A DNA stretch of 64,000 nt from Roseobacter weihaiensis (GCF_020622345.1 NZ_JACNMO010000002.1:186001-250000), one strand, 5' to 3'. Counted from the stretch's first letter, positions 1 to 9,284 are shown. Translations and numbers: made by a program. The notes: generated by a model not told the origin, from the letters alone.

Positions 1-122
1 ACAGCTCCAATCTGATCCCGGGACATGGTGGCCTTTTGGACCGCTTCGACGGTATGCTGGGGGCTTCGGTCTTTCTGCTTATCATTGGACCGTTCATCAG
101 CTTTCCGCCGGGGATAGGATAA
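1..122 (+). CDS. cdsA: Phosphatidate cytidylyltransferase, C-terminal end (partial)
   Basis: Only the last 39 codons are present, read in the frame starting at base 3 and ending in TAA at 120-122. The tail has the pattern SNLIPGHGGLLDRFDGML, the C-terminal signature of CdsA, followed by a final hydrophobic helix. The enzyme makes CDP-diacylglycerol from phosphatidate and CTP in the inner membrane. In many proteobacteria cdsA directly precedes dxr and rseP, exactly as here (7 bases to dxr), which supports the call. The gene begins outside the window. Confidence 0.9.
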   Translation, partial: SSNLIPGHGGLLDRFDGMLGASVFLLIIGPFISFPPGIG

Positions 123-129
123 GTCTTTT

Positions 130-1302
130 ATGCGACGGGTCAGCATTTTTGGCGCCACCGGGTCAGTCGGTCAAAACACGATTGATCTGATCGCGCGCAC
201 GTCCGAACACTATGATGTGGTGGCACTCACCGGCGCGGGTAACATCGCGCAGCTGGCGCAGGATGCGCGCCGGTTGAAGGCGGATGTGGCCATCACGGCG
301 CATGCGCACCTGCTGGAGGATCTGCGCACGGCCCTTGCAGGTTCCGGGGTCGAGGCCGCCGCCGGGGCTGGCGCTTTGCAGGAGGCTGCCACCCGCCCGG
401 CGGAGTGGGTCATGTCGGCGATTGTGGGGGCTGCGGGGCTTGCACCCGGCCTTGCCGCCCTTGAGCAGGGGGCGACGCTTGCGCTGGCCAACAAGGAATC
501 GCTGGTCTGTGCGGGCGAGCTGATGCTGCGCACGGCCAAGGCGCATGATGCCCGGCTTTTGCCGGTCGACAGCGAGCATTCAGCAGTTTTCCAGGCTCTT
601 GTGGGTGAAAACATGGACGCGGTGGAGCGGGTGATACTCACCGCAAGTGGTGGCGCGTTCCGCGATTGGCCGGTCGAAGAGCTTGCCCATGCCACCCTTG
701 CCGAAGCCTCCAGCCACCCCAATTGGGACATGGGGCAGCGGATCACGATTGATTCGGCGTCCATGTTTAACAAGGCCATGGAGCTTATTGAAACCAAAGA
801 GTATTTTGACGTCTCGCCTGACCAGATCGAAGTGCTCGTCCATCCTGAATCGATGATCCACGCCCTGGTCGGGTTCAATGACGGGGCGCTGATGGCCCAT
901 GTGGGACCGCCCGACATGCGCCACGCGATCGGATATGCGCTGCACTGGCCAGAGCGACGCGCCCTGCCAGTCGAGCGGCTCGATCTGGCGCAGATCGGCC
1001 AATTGACCTTTCGCGCCCCCTGCGAGACCCGCTGGCCCGCGCTGAGGCTCGCGCGGGAAGTCATGCAAACCGGGGGGTTGGCGGGCGCTGTCTTCAATGC
1101 CGCCAAGGAAACAGCGCTCGATGGTTTCATCGCCGGCGCGATCCGATTTACCGATATGGCCGCCGTGGTCGAGGAGGTTTTGACCGAATTGTCAGCCAAG
1201 CCCGGTCACATTGATGCCACCATGACCCTTGATAACGTCGCCGAAGTGGACCATCTCGCCCGACAAGAGGCGGCATTGGTCATCAAAGAGAGAGCAGGTT
1301 AG
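130..1302 (+). CDS. dxr: 1-deoxy-D-xylulose 5-phosphate reductoisomerase
   Basis: This cytosolic enzyme carries out the NADPH-dependent step from DXP to 2-C-methyl-D-erythritol 4-phosphate in the MEP isoprenoid pathway. The 390-residue length is normal. The nucleotide-binding loop FGATGSVGQNT lies at about residues 7-17, LANKESLV at 119-126, and PVDSEHSA at 145-152, which carries the Asp and Glu metal ligands. The substrate loop HPNWDMGQRITIDSASM follows near residue 200. The ATG at 130 is the only sensible start, 7 bases after the cdsA stop, and the next gene begins 2 bases after its stop, so it is co-transcribed with cdsA and rseP. Confidence 0.97.
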   Translation: MRRVSIFGATGSVGQNTIDLIARTSEHYDVVALTGAGNIAQLAQDARRLKADVAITAHAHLLEDLRTALAGSGVEAAAGAGALQEAATRPAEWVMSAIVGAAGLAPGLAALEQGATLALANKESLVCAGELMLRTAKAHDARLLPVDSEHSAVFQALVGENMDAVERVILTASGGAFRDWPVEELAHATLAEASSHPNWDMGQRITIDSASMFNKAMELIETKEYFDVSPDQIEVLVHPESMIHALVGFNDGALMAHVGPPDMRHAIGYALHWPERRALPVERLDLAQIGQLTFRAPCETRWPALRLAREVMQTGGLAGAVFNAAKETALDGFIAGAIRFTDMAAVVEEVLTELSAKPGHIDATMTLDNVAEVDHLARQEAALVIKERAG

Positions 1303-1304
1303 TT

Positions 1305-2657
1305 TTGGATATTATGGCATTGATCCCGCAGTTTGGCGGGTTGATCTGGACAATCGCTGCTTTCATTCTGGCGTTGTCGGTGATCGTGGCAATCCACGAA
1401 TACGGCCATTACATCGTCGGGCGCTGGTCCGGTATTCATGCGGACGTCTTTTCGATCGGGTTTGGCCCGGTGCTCTATGCCCGCGTCGACAAACGCGGCA
1501 CACGCTGGCAGATCGCCGCTTTGCCCTTTGGCGGATACGTCAAATTCGCCGGCGATGCGGATGCGGCCTCGGGCAAGGACACAGAGGCGATGGCAGCGGC
1601 CCAGGACGATCCCGAGCGGCTGCGCGCGACGATGCACGGCGCGCCGCTCTGGGCGCGGGCGGCAACCGTTGCTGCTGGCCCGATTTTCAATTTCGCCCTG
1701 TCGATCCTTGTGTTTGCTGCCGTGATGCTGACGACCGGGGTCTCGCGGGATCCGCTGACCGTCGGGGAAATACGCCCGCTTCCGGTAGGCGAGGTGGCGT
1801 TGCAGCCCGGTGACGAGGTTTTGGCGATCAATGGCGACGATCTGCCCAGCACCGAAGATGCCGAGGCCTACCGTGCCTTCATCGACGCGCTGCCGCATGA
1901 GCCTGTTCTGACCTATGAGGTCCTGCGGGACGGTCGGACTGTGGTGGTGGATGGACCTTATATGCTGCCCCCGCTGGTCAATGCGCTGAGCCCGCAGAGC
2001 GCGGCCATGAGCGCGGGCATGCAGAGCGGGGATGTGATCGTCGCGATTGACGGCACGCCGATCTATGCGTTCGACCAGCTCAAGACCGCCGTCGAAGGCG
2101 GGGATGGCGCTACGCTGGCACTCACGGTCTGGCGCAATGGCGACACGCTCGATCTGGATCTGACGCCCAAGCGTGTGGACGAACCGCAGGACGGCGGCGG
2201 CTTTGTCACCCACTGGCGTATCGGGATTGCCGGGGGGCTCGCCTTTGAGCCTGCGACCGAAAGCCCCGGTGTCGGCGACGCGCTCTGGGGCGGTGTCAAC
2301 CAGACATGGCGGATCATCAACGGCTCGCTCTCGGGGCTGGCGCATATGGTGACGGGGGCGATCAGCACCTGCAATCTGAGCGGTCCCATCGGGATTGCCC
2401 AAACTTCGGGGGCCATGGCCAGCCAGGGCGCGGAAAGCTTCATCTGGTTCATCGCGGTGCTGAGCACGGCGGTGGGGCTTTTGAACCTCTTTCCGGTGCC
2501 GGCGCTCGATGGGGGGCATCTGGTGTTTTATGCCTATGAGGCGGTGACGGGCAAACCGCCGAGCGACAAGGCCTTGCGGGTGCTGATGACCTTTGGACTG
2601 GCCACGGTGCTGACGCTGATGCTCTTTGCACTGGGCAATGATATCTTCTGCCCCTAG
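1305..2657 (+). CDS. rseP: RIP zinc metalloprotease RseP
   Basis: This is an inner-membrane site-2 protease that cuts transmembrane anti-sigma factors and signal-peptide remnants. The zinc motif HEYGH lies in the first transmembrane helix at residues 31-35, followed by GRWSGI and FGPVLY. Two PDZ-like regions fill the middle, and the second catalytic motif LDGGH sits in NLFPVPALDGGHLVFY near the C-terminus. I chose the TTG at 1305, two bases after the dxr stop, because relatives usually start with a short M-D-x-x-A-L-I-P-Q leader; an in-frame ATG at 1314 is the alternative. At 450 residues the length is standard. Confidence 0.95.
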   Translation: MDIMALIPQFGGLIWTIAAFILALSVIVAIHEYGHYIVGRWSGIHADVFSIGFGPVLYARVDKRGTRWQIAALPFGGYVKFAGDADAASGKDTEAMAAAQDDPERLRATMHGAPLWARAATVAAGPIFNFALSILVFAAVMLTTGVSRDPLTVGEIRPLPVGEVALQPGDEVLAINGDDLPSTEDAEAYRAFIDALPHEPVLTYEVLRDGRTVVVDGPYMLPPLVNALSPQSAAMSAGMQSGDVIVAIDGTPIYAFDQLKTAVEGGDGATLALTVWRNGDTLDLDLTPKRVDEPQDGGGFVTHWRIGIAGGLAFEPATESPGVGDALWGGVNQTWRIINGSLSGLAHMVTGAISTCNLSGPIGIAQTSGAMASQGAESFIWFIAVLSTAVGLLNLFPVPALDGGHLVFYAYEAVTGKPPSDKALRVLMTFGLATVLTLMLFALGNDIFCP

Positions 2658-2776
2658 GCGTGGCACGAACCCGGCGGGCATTGGCAGGAATCAAAGCCAA
2701 TTGCCTCATTTGCGCCATATTCTGACAAATTGCGGCCCCATTTAAAGGGTATCTCTCTTGCGAGACTGGAGGACGC

Positions 2777-2911
2777 ATGATGCAAACGATGGACAGAAGA
2801 TACCGCGGGCTGAGCCTGTTGATGGATCTGAACTGGGACCGCGCCCTTTACGTGGCCACCATCACGCTTGCCTTGGGCGCAGGTGCCTGGCTTGTCACCC
2901 TGATGGGGTAG
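2777..2911 (+). CDS. Small single-pass membrane protein, 44 residues
   Basis: I do not recognise a named family. The reading frame opens with two ATG codons at 2777 and 2780 behind a strong GGAGG at 2769-2773 and ends in TAG at 2909-2911. The N-terminal half is basic (MDRRYRGLSLLMDLNWDR) and the C-terminal half is one hydrophobic helix (YVATITLALGAGAWLVTL). It lies between rseP and bamA in the same direction, 119 bases after rseP. The basic N-terminus with a helix behind it suggests an inner-membrane peptide with a cytoplasmic N-terminus. A good ribosome site and a typical small-protein design argue that it is real; the function is unknown. Confidence 0.6.
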   Translation: MMQTMDRRYRGLSLLMDLNWDRALYVATITLALGAGAWLVTLMG

Positions 2912-3009
2912 AACAGCGCACAACATCCTGACGCCATATCGCACCCGAAACGCGGTTTTGACGCAAAATACCCGCATCTAGTGGGCTACTCTTTTTCCGC
3001 CACATGGTT

Positions 3010-3038
3010 TTGACAACTCTGCGCAAAATGGGTACTCA
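3010..3038 (+). promoter_or_regulatory. Possible sigma-70 promoter before bamA
   Basis: A perfect TTGACA lies at 3010-3015, with a weak -10 (TACTCA) 17 bases downstream at 3033-3038, about 35 bases before the bamA start. The -10 matches poorly, so this is tentative. Confidence 0.35.
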
Positions 3039-3072
3039 GATTGTAATAATCGTCTGAGGAACGGGGCAGGTC

Positions 3073-5433
3073 ATGAATCGGGGCAATACTGGCATGGGAG
3101 CCGCGGGTCGCGGCCCCGGCGCATCGCTGAAATACATCCTGCGCGCAGGTATATTTTGTATCGCAATAACAGGTGCTTGGATTGCACCGTCCGGGCAGGT
3201 TGCGGCCCAGCAAATTCCGGTCAATTCGGTCAGTATCGAAGGAAACGCGCGCATCGGTGATGCCGCCATCCTGTCACGGGCCGGAATCGTTCCCGGACAG
3301 CCGATCTCTGCCGGGGCGCTGAACGCGGGCGTCCAGAACCTGGTGGACTCAGGGCTCTTTGAAAGCGTCGATATCACCCCGCGCGGCAACGGGTTGACGA
3401 TTACGGTTGTGGAGTATCCCACAATCAACCGGATCAATTTTGAAGGCAACCGCCGGATCAACGATGATGTACTGGCCGCCGCGATCAATTCGAACGAACG
3501 ACGTGTCTTCAACCCTGCGCAAGCGGAACGCGACGCGACCCTCATTGCAGAGGCCTACTCCTCCGAAGGGCGGCTGGCGGCGCGGGTCACCCCGACGATC
3601 ATCCGCCGGTCCGACAACCGGGTTGACCTGATTTTCGAAATCTTCGAAGGCGATAATATCGAGATCGAGCGCCTTAGCTTTACCGGCAACCGCGTGTTTT
3701 CCGACCGTCGTCTGCGCCGGGTGCTGGAGACCAAGCAAGCCGGGCTTTTCCGGGCCTTCGTGCGCAGTGACACGCTGGTGGCAGACCGGATCGAATTTGA
3801 CCGTCAGGTGCTGCGCGACTTCTATCTTTCGCGCGGTTATGTGGATTTCCGCACCAATTCGGTGAATGCAGAGCTGACCGAAGAACGCGATGCCTATTTC
3901 CTTGTGTTCGATGTGCAGGAAGGTCAGCAGTTCCGCATGGGTGAGATCACCGTCACCAGCGAATTGCCGCAGGTCGACGGCGAGGTTTACAGAGATGCGG
4001 TGGATACCCGCCCCGGCGCCGTCTATTCGCCCACACTGATCGAAGCGGATATTGCCCGGATGGAACGTCAGGCCATCATCGATGGCGTCGATTTCCTGCG
4101 CGTCGAACCCCGCATCACGCGGGATGAGCGCAACCTGACCATCAACGTGGAATATGTGCTGAGCCGCGGCCCTCGGGTCTTTGTGGAACGGATCGATATC
4201 GAGGGGAACACAACCACGCTCGATCAGGTGATCCGCCGTCAATTCCGCAGTGTGGAGGGCGACCCCTTCAACCCGCGGGAAATCCGGGAATCGGCGGAAC
4301 GCATCCGGGCGCTTGGCTTTTTTAGCAATGCCGAGGTGAACGCGCGCGAGGGATCGTCGCCGGACCGGGTCATCGTTGACGTGGATGTCGAAGAGCAACC
4401 CACCGGCTCGCTGTCGTTCGGTGCATCGTTTTCGACCAACGATGGTCTGGGGTTCGCCATCCAGTTCAGAGAGCGCAACTTTCTGGGCCGGGGGCAGGAA
4501 TTGGGCCTGACGTTGTCCACAGCCTCCGATGACCGGCTTTACCGGTTGAACTTTTTCGAACCGGCGTTTCTGGGCCGGGATGTGGGCTTTGGATTGCGGC
4601 TTGATATCGCGGAAAGCACCAGCTCGACGGTAACCTATGATACGGACCGGGGCATTTTCTCGCCCTCGCTGCGCTTCCCGATCGGTGCGAATTCCCGACT
4701 GGACGTCAATTACACCTACGAAGATGCCGAAATGAAGGATCGCGGCGACGATTCAGACAACGGGCCGATCATCGGACGCGAGATCCTGGAAGGCAGCCGC
4801 GTCAACAGCTCCATCGGGTACAAATACACCTACGATTCCCGCACGACCGGGATCGATCCGACGTCCGGATATCTCTTTGAGTTCGGTCAGGACTTTGCCG
4901 GGATTGGCGGGGACAACACCTTCGTCAGAACATCCGCCAAGGTTGTGGGAGAGCGCAAGGTCTTCAACGAAGACGTCACATTGCGGGCCACGCTTGAGGG
5001 GGGCGCGTTGAATTTTTCAGGAGGGGTGAACCGGGCGGTTGACCGGTTCCTGTTGAATTCTGACATTATCCGGGGCTTTGAGTCCGGCGGGATTGGCCCG
5101 CGCGACCTCTCGGTCACAGATGAGGATCCGCTGGGCGGCAACCTGTTCCTCGCGGCCCGTTTCGAGGCGGAATTCCCCGTCGGGCTTCCCGAAGAATACG
5201 GCATCACGGGCGGGGTGTTCTATGATATCGGCAACCTGTGGGATTTGTCCGACGTGAACCTCAGCGGCGGGAACGTCGTGGGGGAAAGCGGCTCTTTCCG
5301 CCATGTGATTGGTGTCTCGGTGCTCTGGGACACGCCGGTTGGCCCGCTGCGGTTCAATTTCTCCGACGCGATCCGGAAAGAGGAATTCGACCGCGAGCAG
5401 ACCTTCGAAATCACGATCAACACGACGTTCTGA
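3073..5433 (+). CDS. bamA: Outer membrane protein assembly factor BamA
   Basis: BamA is the central beta-barrel of the BAM complex, which inserts proteins into the outer membrane. The 786-residue product has an N-terminal export signal (hydrophobic stretch about 20-40, probable cleavage near QVAAQ). Repeated POTRA modules follow, recognisable by xIEGN and FEGNRRIND patterns at about residues 55, 120, 200 and 380. The C-terminal barrel begins near residue 450 and ends in the expected terminal aromatic (ITINTTF). The gene sits between rseP and the OmpH/Skp chaperone gene, the usual envelope order. The ATG at 3073 gives the best leader; the ATG at 3094 is an alternative. Confidence 0.96.
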   Translation: MNRGNTGMGAAGRGPGASLKYILRAGIFCIAITGAWIAPSGQVAAQQIPVNSVSIEGNARIGDAAILSRAGIVPGQPISAGALNAGVQNLVDSGLFESVDITPRGNGLTITVVEYPTINRINFEGNRRINDDVLAAAINSNERRVFNPAQAERDATLIAEAYSSEGRLAARVTPTIIRRSDNRVDLIFEIFEGDNIEIERLSFTGNRVFSDRRLRRVLETKQAGLFRAFVRSDTLVADRIEFDRQVLRDFYLSRGYVDFRTNSVNAELTEERDAYFLVFDVQEGQQFRMGEITVTSELPQVDGEVYRDAVDTRPGAVYSPTLIEADIARMERQAIIDGVDFLRVEPRITRDERNLTINVEYVLSRGPRVFVERIDIEGNTTTLDQVIRRQFRSVEGDPFNPREIRESAERIRALGFFSNAEVNAREGSSPDRVIVDVDVEEQPTGSLSFGASFSTNDGLGFAIQFRERNFLGRGQELGLTLSTASDDRLYRLNFFEPAFLGRDVGFGLRLDIAESTSSTVTYDTDRGIFSPSLRFPIGANSRLDVNYTYEDAEMKDRGDDSDNGPIIGREILEGSRVNSSIGYKYTYDSRTTGIDPTSGYLFEFGQDFAGIGGDNTFVRTSAKVVGERKVFNEDVTLRATLEGGALNFSGGVNRAVDRFLLNSDIIRGFESGGIGPRDLSVTDEDPLGGNLFLAARFEAEFPVGLPEEYGITGGVFYDIGNLWDLSDVNLSGGNVVGESGSFRHVIGVSVLWDTPVGPLRFNFSDAIRKEEFDREQTFEITINTTF

Positions 5434-5437
5434 TCCG

Positions 5438-6001
5438 GTGGGGGGCCTGCGACACGCGCTGTTGATCGCCTGGGTCTTCTGCTGCGTCGCAGGTGCGTTG
5501 GCCGCACAACCACTGGCAAGGATGCAGGTTGAAAGCCCGATCCTGACCATCGATTCCGAACGACTCTTCGAAGACAGCATCTTTGGCCGTCAGACCATAA
5601 GTGACTTTGAAGCCCGTGGTGCCGCACTTTCCGCGGAGAACCGCAGGATTGAAGATGAGCTTGAGGCCGAAGAGCAGGCGCTGACCACGTTGCGCCCGAC
5701 CATAACGCCCGAAGAGTTTCGCGCGCTGGCCGATGCGTTTGATGCCAAGGTGCAGGAAACCCGGCGCACCCAGGAGGACAAATCGCGTGAACTCAATGCC
5801 GGGCTGGAGCGTCGGAAGGTCGTCTTTCTGAACGCCGCCATGCCTGTGCTGGAGCAATTGATGCGCGAGGCGGGCGCTGCCGTGGTGCTGGAGCGCCGGT
5901 CGATCTTCATCAGTTCGAACGCGGTCGATATCACCCAAGTCGCGATTTTCCGGCTCAACCAACTGCTGGATGGGACCGAAATTCCCGAGGAGGAGAATTG
6001 A
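5438..6001 (+). CDS. OmpH/Skp family periplasmic chaperone
   Basis: Skp-type chaperones escort unfolded outer membrane proteins across the periplasm to BamA. I start at the GTG at 5438, four bases after the bamA stop. This gives a clean signal peptide (HALLIAWVFCCVAGALAA) and a mature protein of about 160 residues; longer in-frame starts would run inside bamA. The mature part begins with a short beta segment (ILTIDSERLFEDS) and continues as a long charged helix rich in Glu, Arg and Ala. It ends with VLERRSIFISSNAVDIT, typical of this family. The total of 187 residues is normal. Position directly after bamA strengthens the call. Confidence 0.88.
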   Translation: MGGLRHALLIAWVFCCVAGALAAQPLARMQVESPILTIDSERLFEDSIFGRQTISDFEARGAALSAENRRIEDELEAEEQALTTLRPTITPEEFRALADAFDAKVQETRRTQEDKSRELNAGLERRKVVFLNAAMPVLEQLMREAGAAVVLERRSIFISSNAVDITQVAIFRLNQLLDGTEIPEEEN

Positions 6002-6094
6002 ACGCCCCGCGACGCCGGTCGGACCCAAGCTTGCCCCCGTGCTGCTGAATTGCTAGGCAGTGCGCCAAGCCTTGAAGTCAAAAGGACCAACTGA

Positions 6095-6553
6095 ATGACA
6101 ACACCCCAGACCAGCGCTGATATCCAGCTTATTCAGCGCATTCTCCCGCACCGCTATCCCTTTCTGCTGGTCGATAAGGTAGTGGAGATCGACGGGACCG
6201 CATCGGCACTGGGGATCAAGAATGTCACCATGAACGAGCCGCATTTCCAGGGCCATTTTCCGGGGCTGCCGATCATGCCGGGGGTTACGATTGTCGAGGC
6301 GATGGCGCAAACCGCTGCCGTGATGGTAGGCGTGACGCTTGAGATGGCGGACAGGGAAATGAAGGTGTATTTCATGGCCATCGACAAGGCCAAATTCCGG
6401 CGCAAGGTTGTGCCGGGGGATGTGCTGGAAATGCGTCTGAGCACGCTTCGGGGCAAGCCCGGCGGCAAGGTCTGGCGCTTTGGCGGCGTGGCCTCGGTAG
6501 AGGACGAGATGGCGGCGGAAATCGAATTCACCGCCATGATGGACATGGGCTGA
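6095..6553 (+). CDS. fabZ: 3-hydroxyacyl-ACP dehydratase FabZ
   Basis: FabZ dehydrates 3-hydroxyacyl-ACP in type II fatty acid synthesis and competes with LpxA for 3-hydroxyacyl-ACP. The 152-residue hot-dog fold protein has the [13 protein letters not shown] motif near residue 20. The catalytic His lies in [14 protein letters not shown] and the catalytic Glu in VEAMAQTA. An AAAAGGACC ribosome site precedes the ATG at 6095. It lies 93 bases after the chaperone gene and 6 bases before lpxA. The usual neighbour lpxD is not between the chaperone gene and fabZ here. Confidence 0.96.
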   Translation: MTTPQTSADIQLIQRILPHRYPFLLVDKVVEIDGTASALGIKNVTMNEPHFQGHFPGLPIMPGVTIVEAMAQTAAVMVGVTLEMADREMKVYFMAIDKAKFRRKVVPGDVLEMRLSTLRGKPGGKVWRFGGVASVEDEMAAEIEFTAMMDMG

Positions 6554-6559
6554 GGCACG

Positions 6560-7342
6560 ATGAGCACCATTCACCCCAGCGCCGTTATCGAAACCGGTGC
6601 CCGGATTGATCCGACGGCCAAGATCGGCCCGTTTTGCCATATCGGCCCGGATGTGCAGCTGGCGGCAGGGGTCGAGCTGAAAAGCCATGTGGTCGTGAGC
6701 GGCCGGACCTCGGTGGGCGAGGGCACGGTGATTTTCCCCTTTGCCGTGATCGGTGAGATCCCGCAGGACCTCAAGTTCAAGGGAGAAGCCACCCAGCTTG
6801 TGATCGGCCAGCGCAACCGCATCCGTGAGCATGTGACCATGAACTGCGGCACGGCGGCGGGCGGCGGCGTGACACGGGTCGGCGATGACGGGCTTTTTAT
6901 GGCGGGCTGCCATGTGGCCCATGATGCGACGATCGGGGACCGGGTGATTCTGGTGAACTCCGTGGCCATCGCCGGGCATTGCATGATCGAAGACGATGTG
7001 ATCGTGGGCGGGCTCTCCGGGGTGCATCAATTCGTGCGGATCGGGCGCGGCGCCATCATCGGCGCGGTCACCATGGTGACCCATGACGTGATCCCCTACG
7101 GTCTGGTGCAGGCCCCGCGCGGAGAGTTGGACGGGCTCAATCTGGTGGGCCTCAAGCGGCGCGGTGTGGAGCGGTCCGACATCACCGCGTTGCGGGCCGC
7201 TTTCCAGATGCTGGCCCAGGGCGAGGGGACGTTTCAGACCCGGGCGCTGCGCCTCCAGGAGGAGACGACCAGCCCCTACGTGCGCGAGATTGTCGAGTTC
7301 ATCACAGCCGACAGCGACCGCCATTTTCTGACGCCGGGCTGA
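6560..7342 (+). CDS. lpxA: UDP-N-acetylglucosamine acyltransferase LpxA
   Basis: LpxA performs the first committed step of lipid A synthesis, moving a 3-hydroxyacyl chain from ACP to UDP-GlcNAc. The 260-residue product shows a left-handed beta-helix of hexapeptide repeats (for example IDPTAKIGPFCHIGPDV near residue 15). The catalytic His is in GCHVAHDATIGD at about residues 115-126, and the C-terminus is helical. It starts 6 bases after fabZ, and its TGA overlaps the first base of the next ATG by one base, so translation is probably coupled. Confidence 0.96.
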   Translation: MSTIHPSAVIETGARIDPTAKIGPFCHIGPDVQLAAGVELKSHVVVSGRTSVGEGTVIFPFAVIGEIPQDLKFKGEATQLVIGQRNRIREHVTMNCGTAAGGGVTRVGDDGLFMAGCHVAHDATIGDRVILVNSVAIAGHCMIEDDVIVGGLSGVHQFVRIGRGAIIGAVTMVTHDVIPYGLVQAPRGELDGLNLVGLKRRGVERSDITALRAAFQMLAQGEGTFQTRALRLQEETTSPYVREIVEFITADSDRHFLTPG

Positions 7343-8133
7343 TGCTGGCGCTTGTCACCGGGCGCGGCGGCTTGCCGGCGCGGGTTGCAGCGGCGCAGGC
7401 GGCCCCGCCGCTGGTCTGCGTGTTGGAGGGGTTTGCCCCCGATGGCCTTGCGGCGGATATCACGTTCCGCCTCGAGCATCTGGGATCGTTCTTGCAGCAC
7501 CTCAAGGACCGGCAGGTCACCGAAGTTTGCTTTTGCGGCGCCATAGAGCGCCCCCCCTTTGATCCCACCGCACTGGATGCGGCAACAATGCCGCTGGTGC
7601 CTGTGATGATGCAGGCGATGGGGGCGGGGGACGACGGCGCCTTGCGGGCGGTCATGACATTGTTCGAAGCGCAGGGCTTTGTGATCCGCGCCGCCCATGA
7701 ACTGGCCCCCGAACTCCTGGCGCCGGAGGGCGTGCTGACAGCCGCGCAGCCGGACGCGCAGATGCAGGCCGATGTGGCCCGCGCCGACCAGGTGCTGGCG
7801 GCTCTGGCGCCTCTCGACGTGGGGCAGGGCTGCGTTGTCGGGGCGGGTCAGGTCTGGGGTATCGAGACCTTGGGGGGGACGGACCATATGTTGGCGACCC
7901 TGCCCGCGGCGGTGAAGGACGCGCGGGCGCTGCTGGTGAAACAGCCCAAATCCGGGCAGGACCTGCGCGCGGATATGCCCACCATCGGGCCCCGTACGGT
8001 GGAGGCCGTGGCAGCGGTTGGGCTTGCGGGGCTTGTGGTTCGGGCCGGTCAGGTGATTTTGCTGGCGCCCGAAGAGACCCTGGAGCGCGCGGATGAGGCG
8101 GGCCTTGTGCTCTGGTCGCGTGCGCCGGTCTGA
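7342..8133 (+). CDS. lpxI: UDP-2,3-diacylglucosamine pyrophosphatase LpxI
   Basis: LpxI splits UDP-2,3-diacyl-GlcN to lipid X and UMP, the step done by LpxH in enterobacteria. The product has 263 residues, the usual LpxI/DUF1009 length. It opens with a short alpha/beta N-terminal domain (LALVTGRGGLPARVAAAQ) and has the family signatures RQVTEVCFCGAIERPPF and GAGDDGALR. Later regions include GQGCVVGAGQVWGIETLGGT and a lysine-rich KQPKSGQDLRADMPTIGP. Placement between lpxA and lpxB, overlapping both by one base, is the typical alphaproteobacterial arrangement and is strong support. Confidence 0.93.
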   Translation: MLALVTGRGGLPARVAAAQAAPPLVCVLEGFAPDGLAADITFRLEHLGSFLQHLKDRQVTEVCFCGAIERPPFDPTALDAATMPLVPVMMQAMGAGDDGALRAVMTLFEAQGFVIRAAHELAPELLAPEGVLTAAQPDAQMQADVARADQVLAALAPLDVGQGCVVGAGQVWGIETLGGTDHMLATLPAAVKDARALLVKQPKSGQDLRADMPTIGPRTVEAVAAVGLAGLVVRAGQVILLAPEETLERADEAGLVLWSRAPV

Positions 8134-9284
8134 TGCGGGTTTTTATCATCGCGGGCGAGCCTTCGGGCGATAAGCTGGGGGGCGCTCTGATGGCTGGGCT
8201 CAAGACCTTGACCCCGGACATTCAGTTTGACGGGGTTGGCGGGGCGCAAATGCAGGCCCAGGGTCTCAAGAGCCGCTTTCCGATGGCGGAATTGAGCGTG
8301 ATGGGCCTTGCCGAGATCCTGCCCAAGTACCGCGCATTGAAGGCGCGGATCCATCAGACGGCGGCGGCGGTGATTGAAACCGGACCGGATGTGCTCATCA
8401 CCATTGATTCGCCGGATTTTTCGTTTCGGGTCGCGCGCCAGGTGAAGGCCGCAAGCCAGGTGCGCACCGTGCACTACGTGGCCCCCACCGTCTGGGCGTG
8501 GCGGCCGGGTCGCGCTGCCAAGATCGCCCGGTACATCGATCATTTGCTGGCGCTCTTTCCGTTTGAGCCGCCGCTTTTTACCGCGCATGGGATGGCCTGC
8601 GATTTCGTCGGGCATCCGGTTGTGGCCGAGCCTTTGGCCAGTGCGGCGGAGGCCGCGGCGTTTCGGGCCGCGCATGATTTGGAGGGCAAGCCGGTGATGC
8701 TTGTGCTGCCCGGCTCCCGGCAGGGCGAGGTCGCGCGGCTCAAGGAGATTTTCGGGGCCGCCATCGCGCCGGTCCGCGCCCGGCATCCTGATCTGCGGGT
8801 GGTTGTGCCGGCCGCAGCCCCGGTGGCAGAAGCGGTGCAGGCGGCCGTGGTGGATTGGCCGGTGACGCCCCTTGTTCTTGATCCGCGGGAGCAGAGCCTG
8901 GAGGCTGCCGCGGCCCGCAAACGCGCGGCTTTTCGGACTGCGGATGTCGCACTTGCGGCCTCGGGGACGGTGTCGCTGGAGTTGGCCGCGGCCCGGACGC
9001 CGATGGTGATCGCCTACCGTATGCATTGGCTGACCTACCGCGTGATCCGCGCCATGGCGCTGGTCGACACGGTCACACTGGTCAATCTGGTGTCGGAAAC
9101 CCGTGTTGTACCGGAGTTTCTGGGGCCGGCCTGTGTGCCTGCCGCGATTGGGTCTGCGCTGATCGAGGTGATGGATCAGCCCCAGGCACAGGTTGCGGCG
9201 ATGGAGACAACGATGACGCGGCTTGGGGCCGGGCAAGAGGCGCCGGGGTTGCGCGCCGCCCGCGCCGTGATGGCCGGACTGTAG
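8133..9284 (+). CDS. lpxB: Lipid-A-disaccharide synthase LpxB
   Basis: LpxB is a GT-B fold peripheral membrane glycosyltransferase (family GT19) that joins lipid X to UDP-2,3-diacyl-GlcN. At 383 residues it has the N-terminal GEPSGDKLGGALM motif, the VHYVAPTVWAWRPGRAAKI segment near residue 115, and the nucleotide-binding LPGSRQGEVARL near 195. A C-terminal ASGTVSLELAAARTPMVIAY motif completes it. It overlaps lpxI by one base and is the last gene of the run; a GC-rich hairpin follows 43 bases downstream. Confidence 0.96.
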   Translation: MRVFIIAGEPSGDKLGGALMAGLKTLTPDIQFDGVGGAQMQAQGLKSRFPMAELSVMGLAEILPKYRALKARIHQTAAAVIETGPDVLITIDSPDFSFRVARQVKAASQVRTVHYVAPTVWAWRPGRAAKIARYIDHLLALFPFEPPLFTAHGMACDFVGHPVVAEPLASAAEAAAFRAAHDLEGKPVMLVLPGSRQGEVARLKEIFGAAIAPVRARHPDLRVVVPAAAPVAEAVQAAVVDWPVTPLVLDPREQSLEAAAARKRAAFRTADVALAASGTVSLELAAARTPMVIAYRMHWLTYRVIRAMALVDTVTLVNLVSETRVVPEFLGPACVPAAIGSALIEVMDQPQAQVAAMETTMTRLGAGQEAPGLRAARAVMAGL

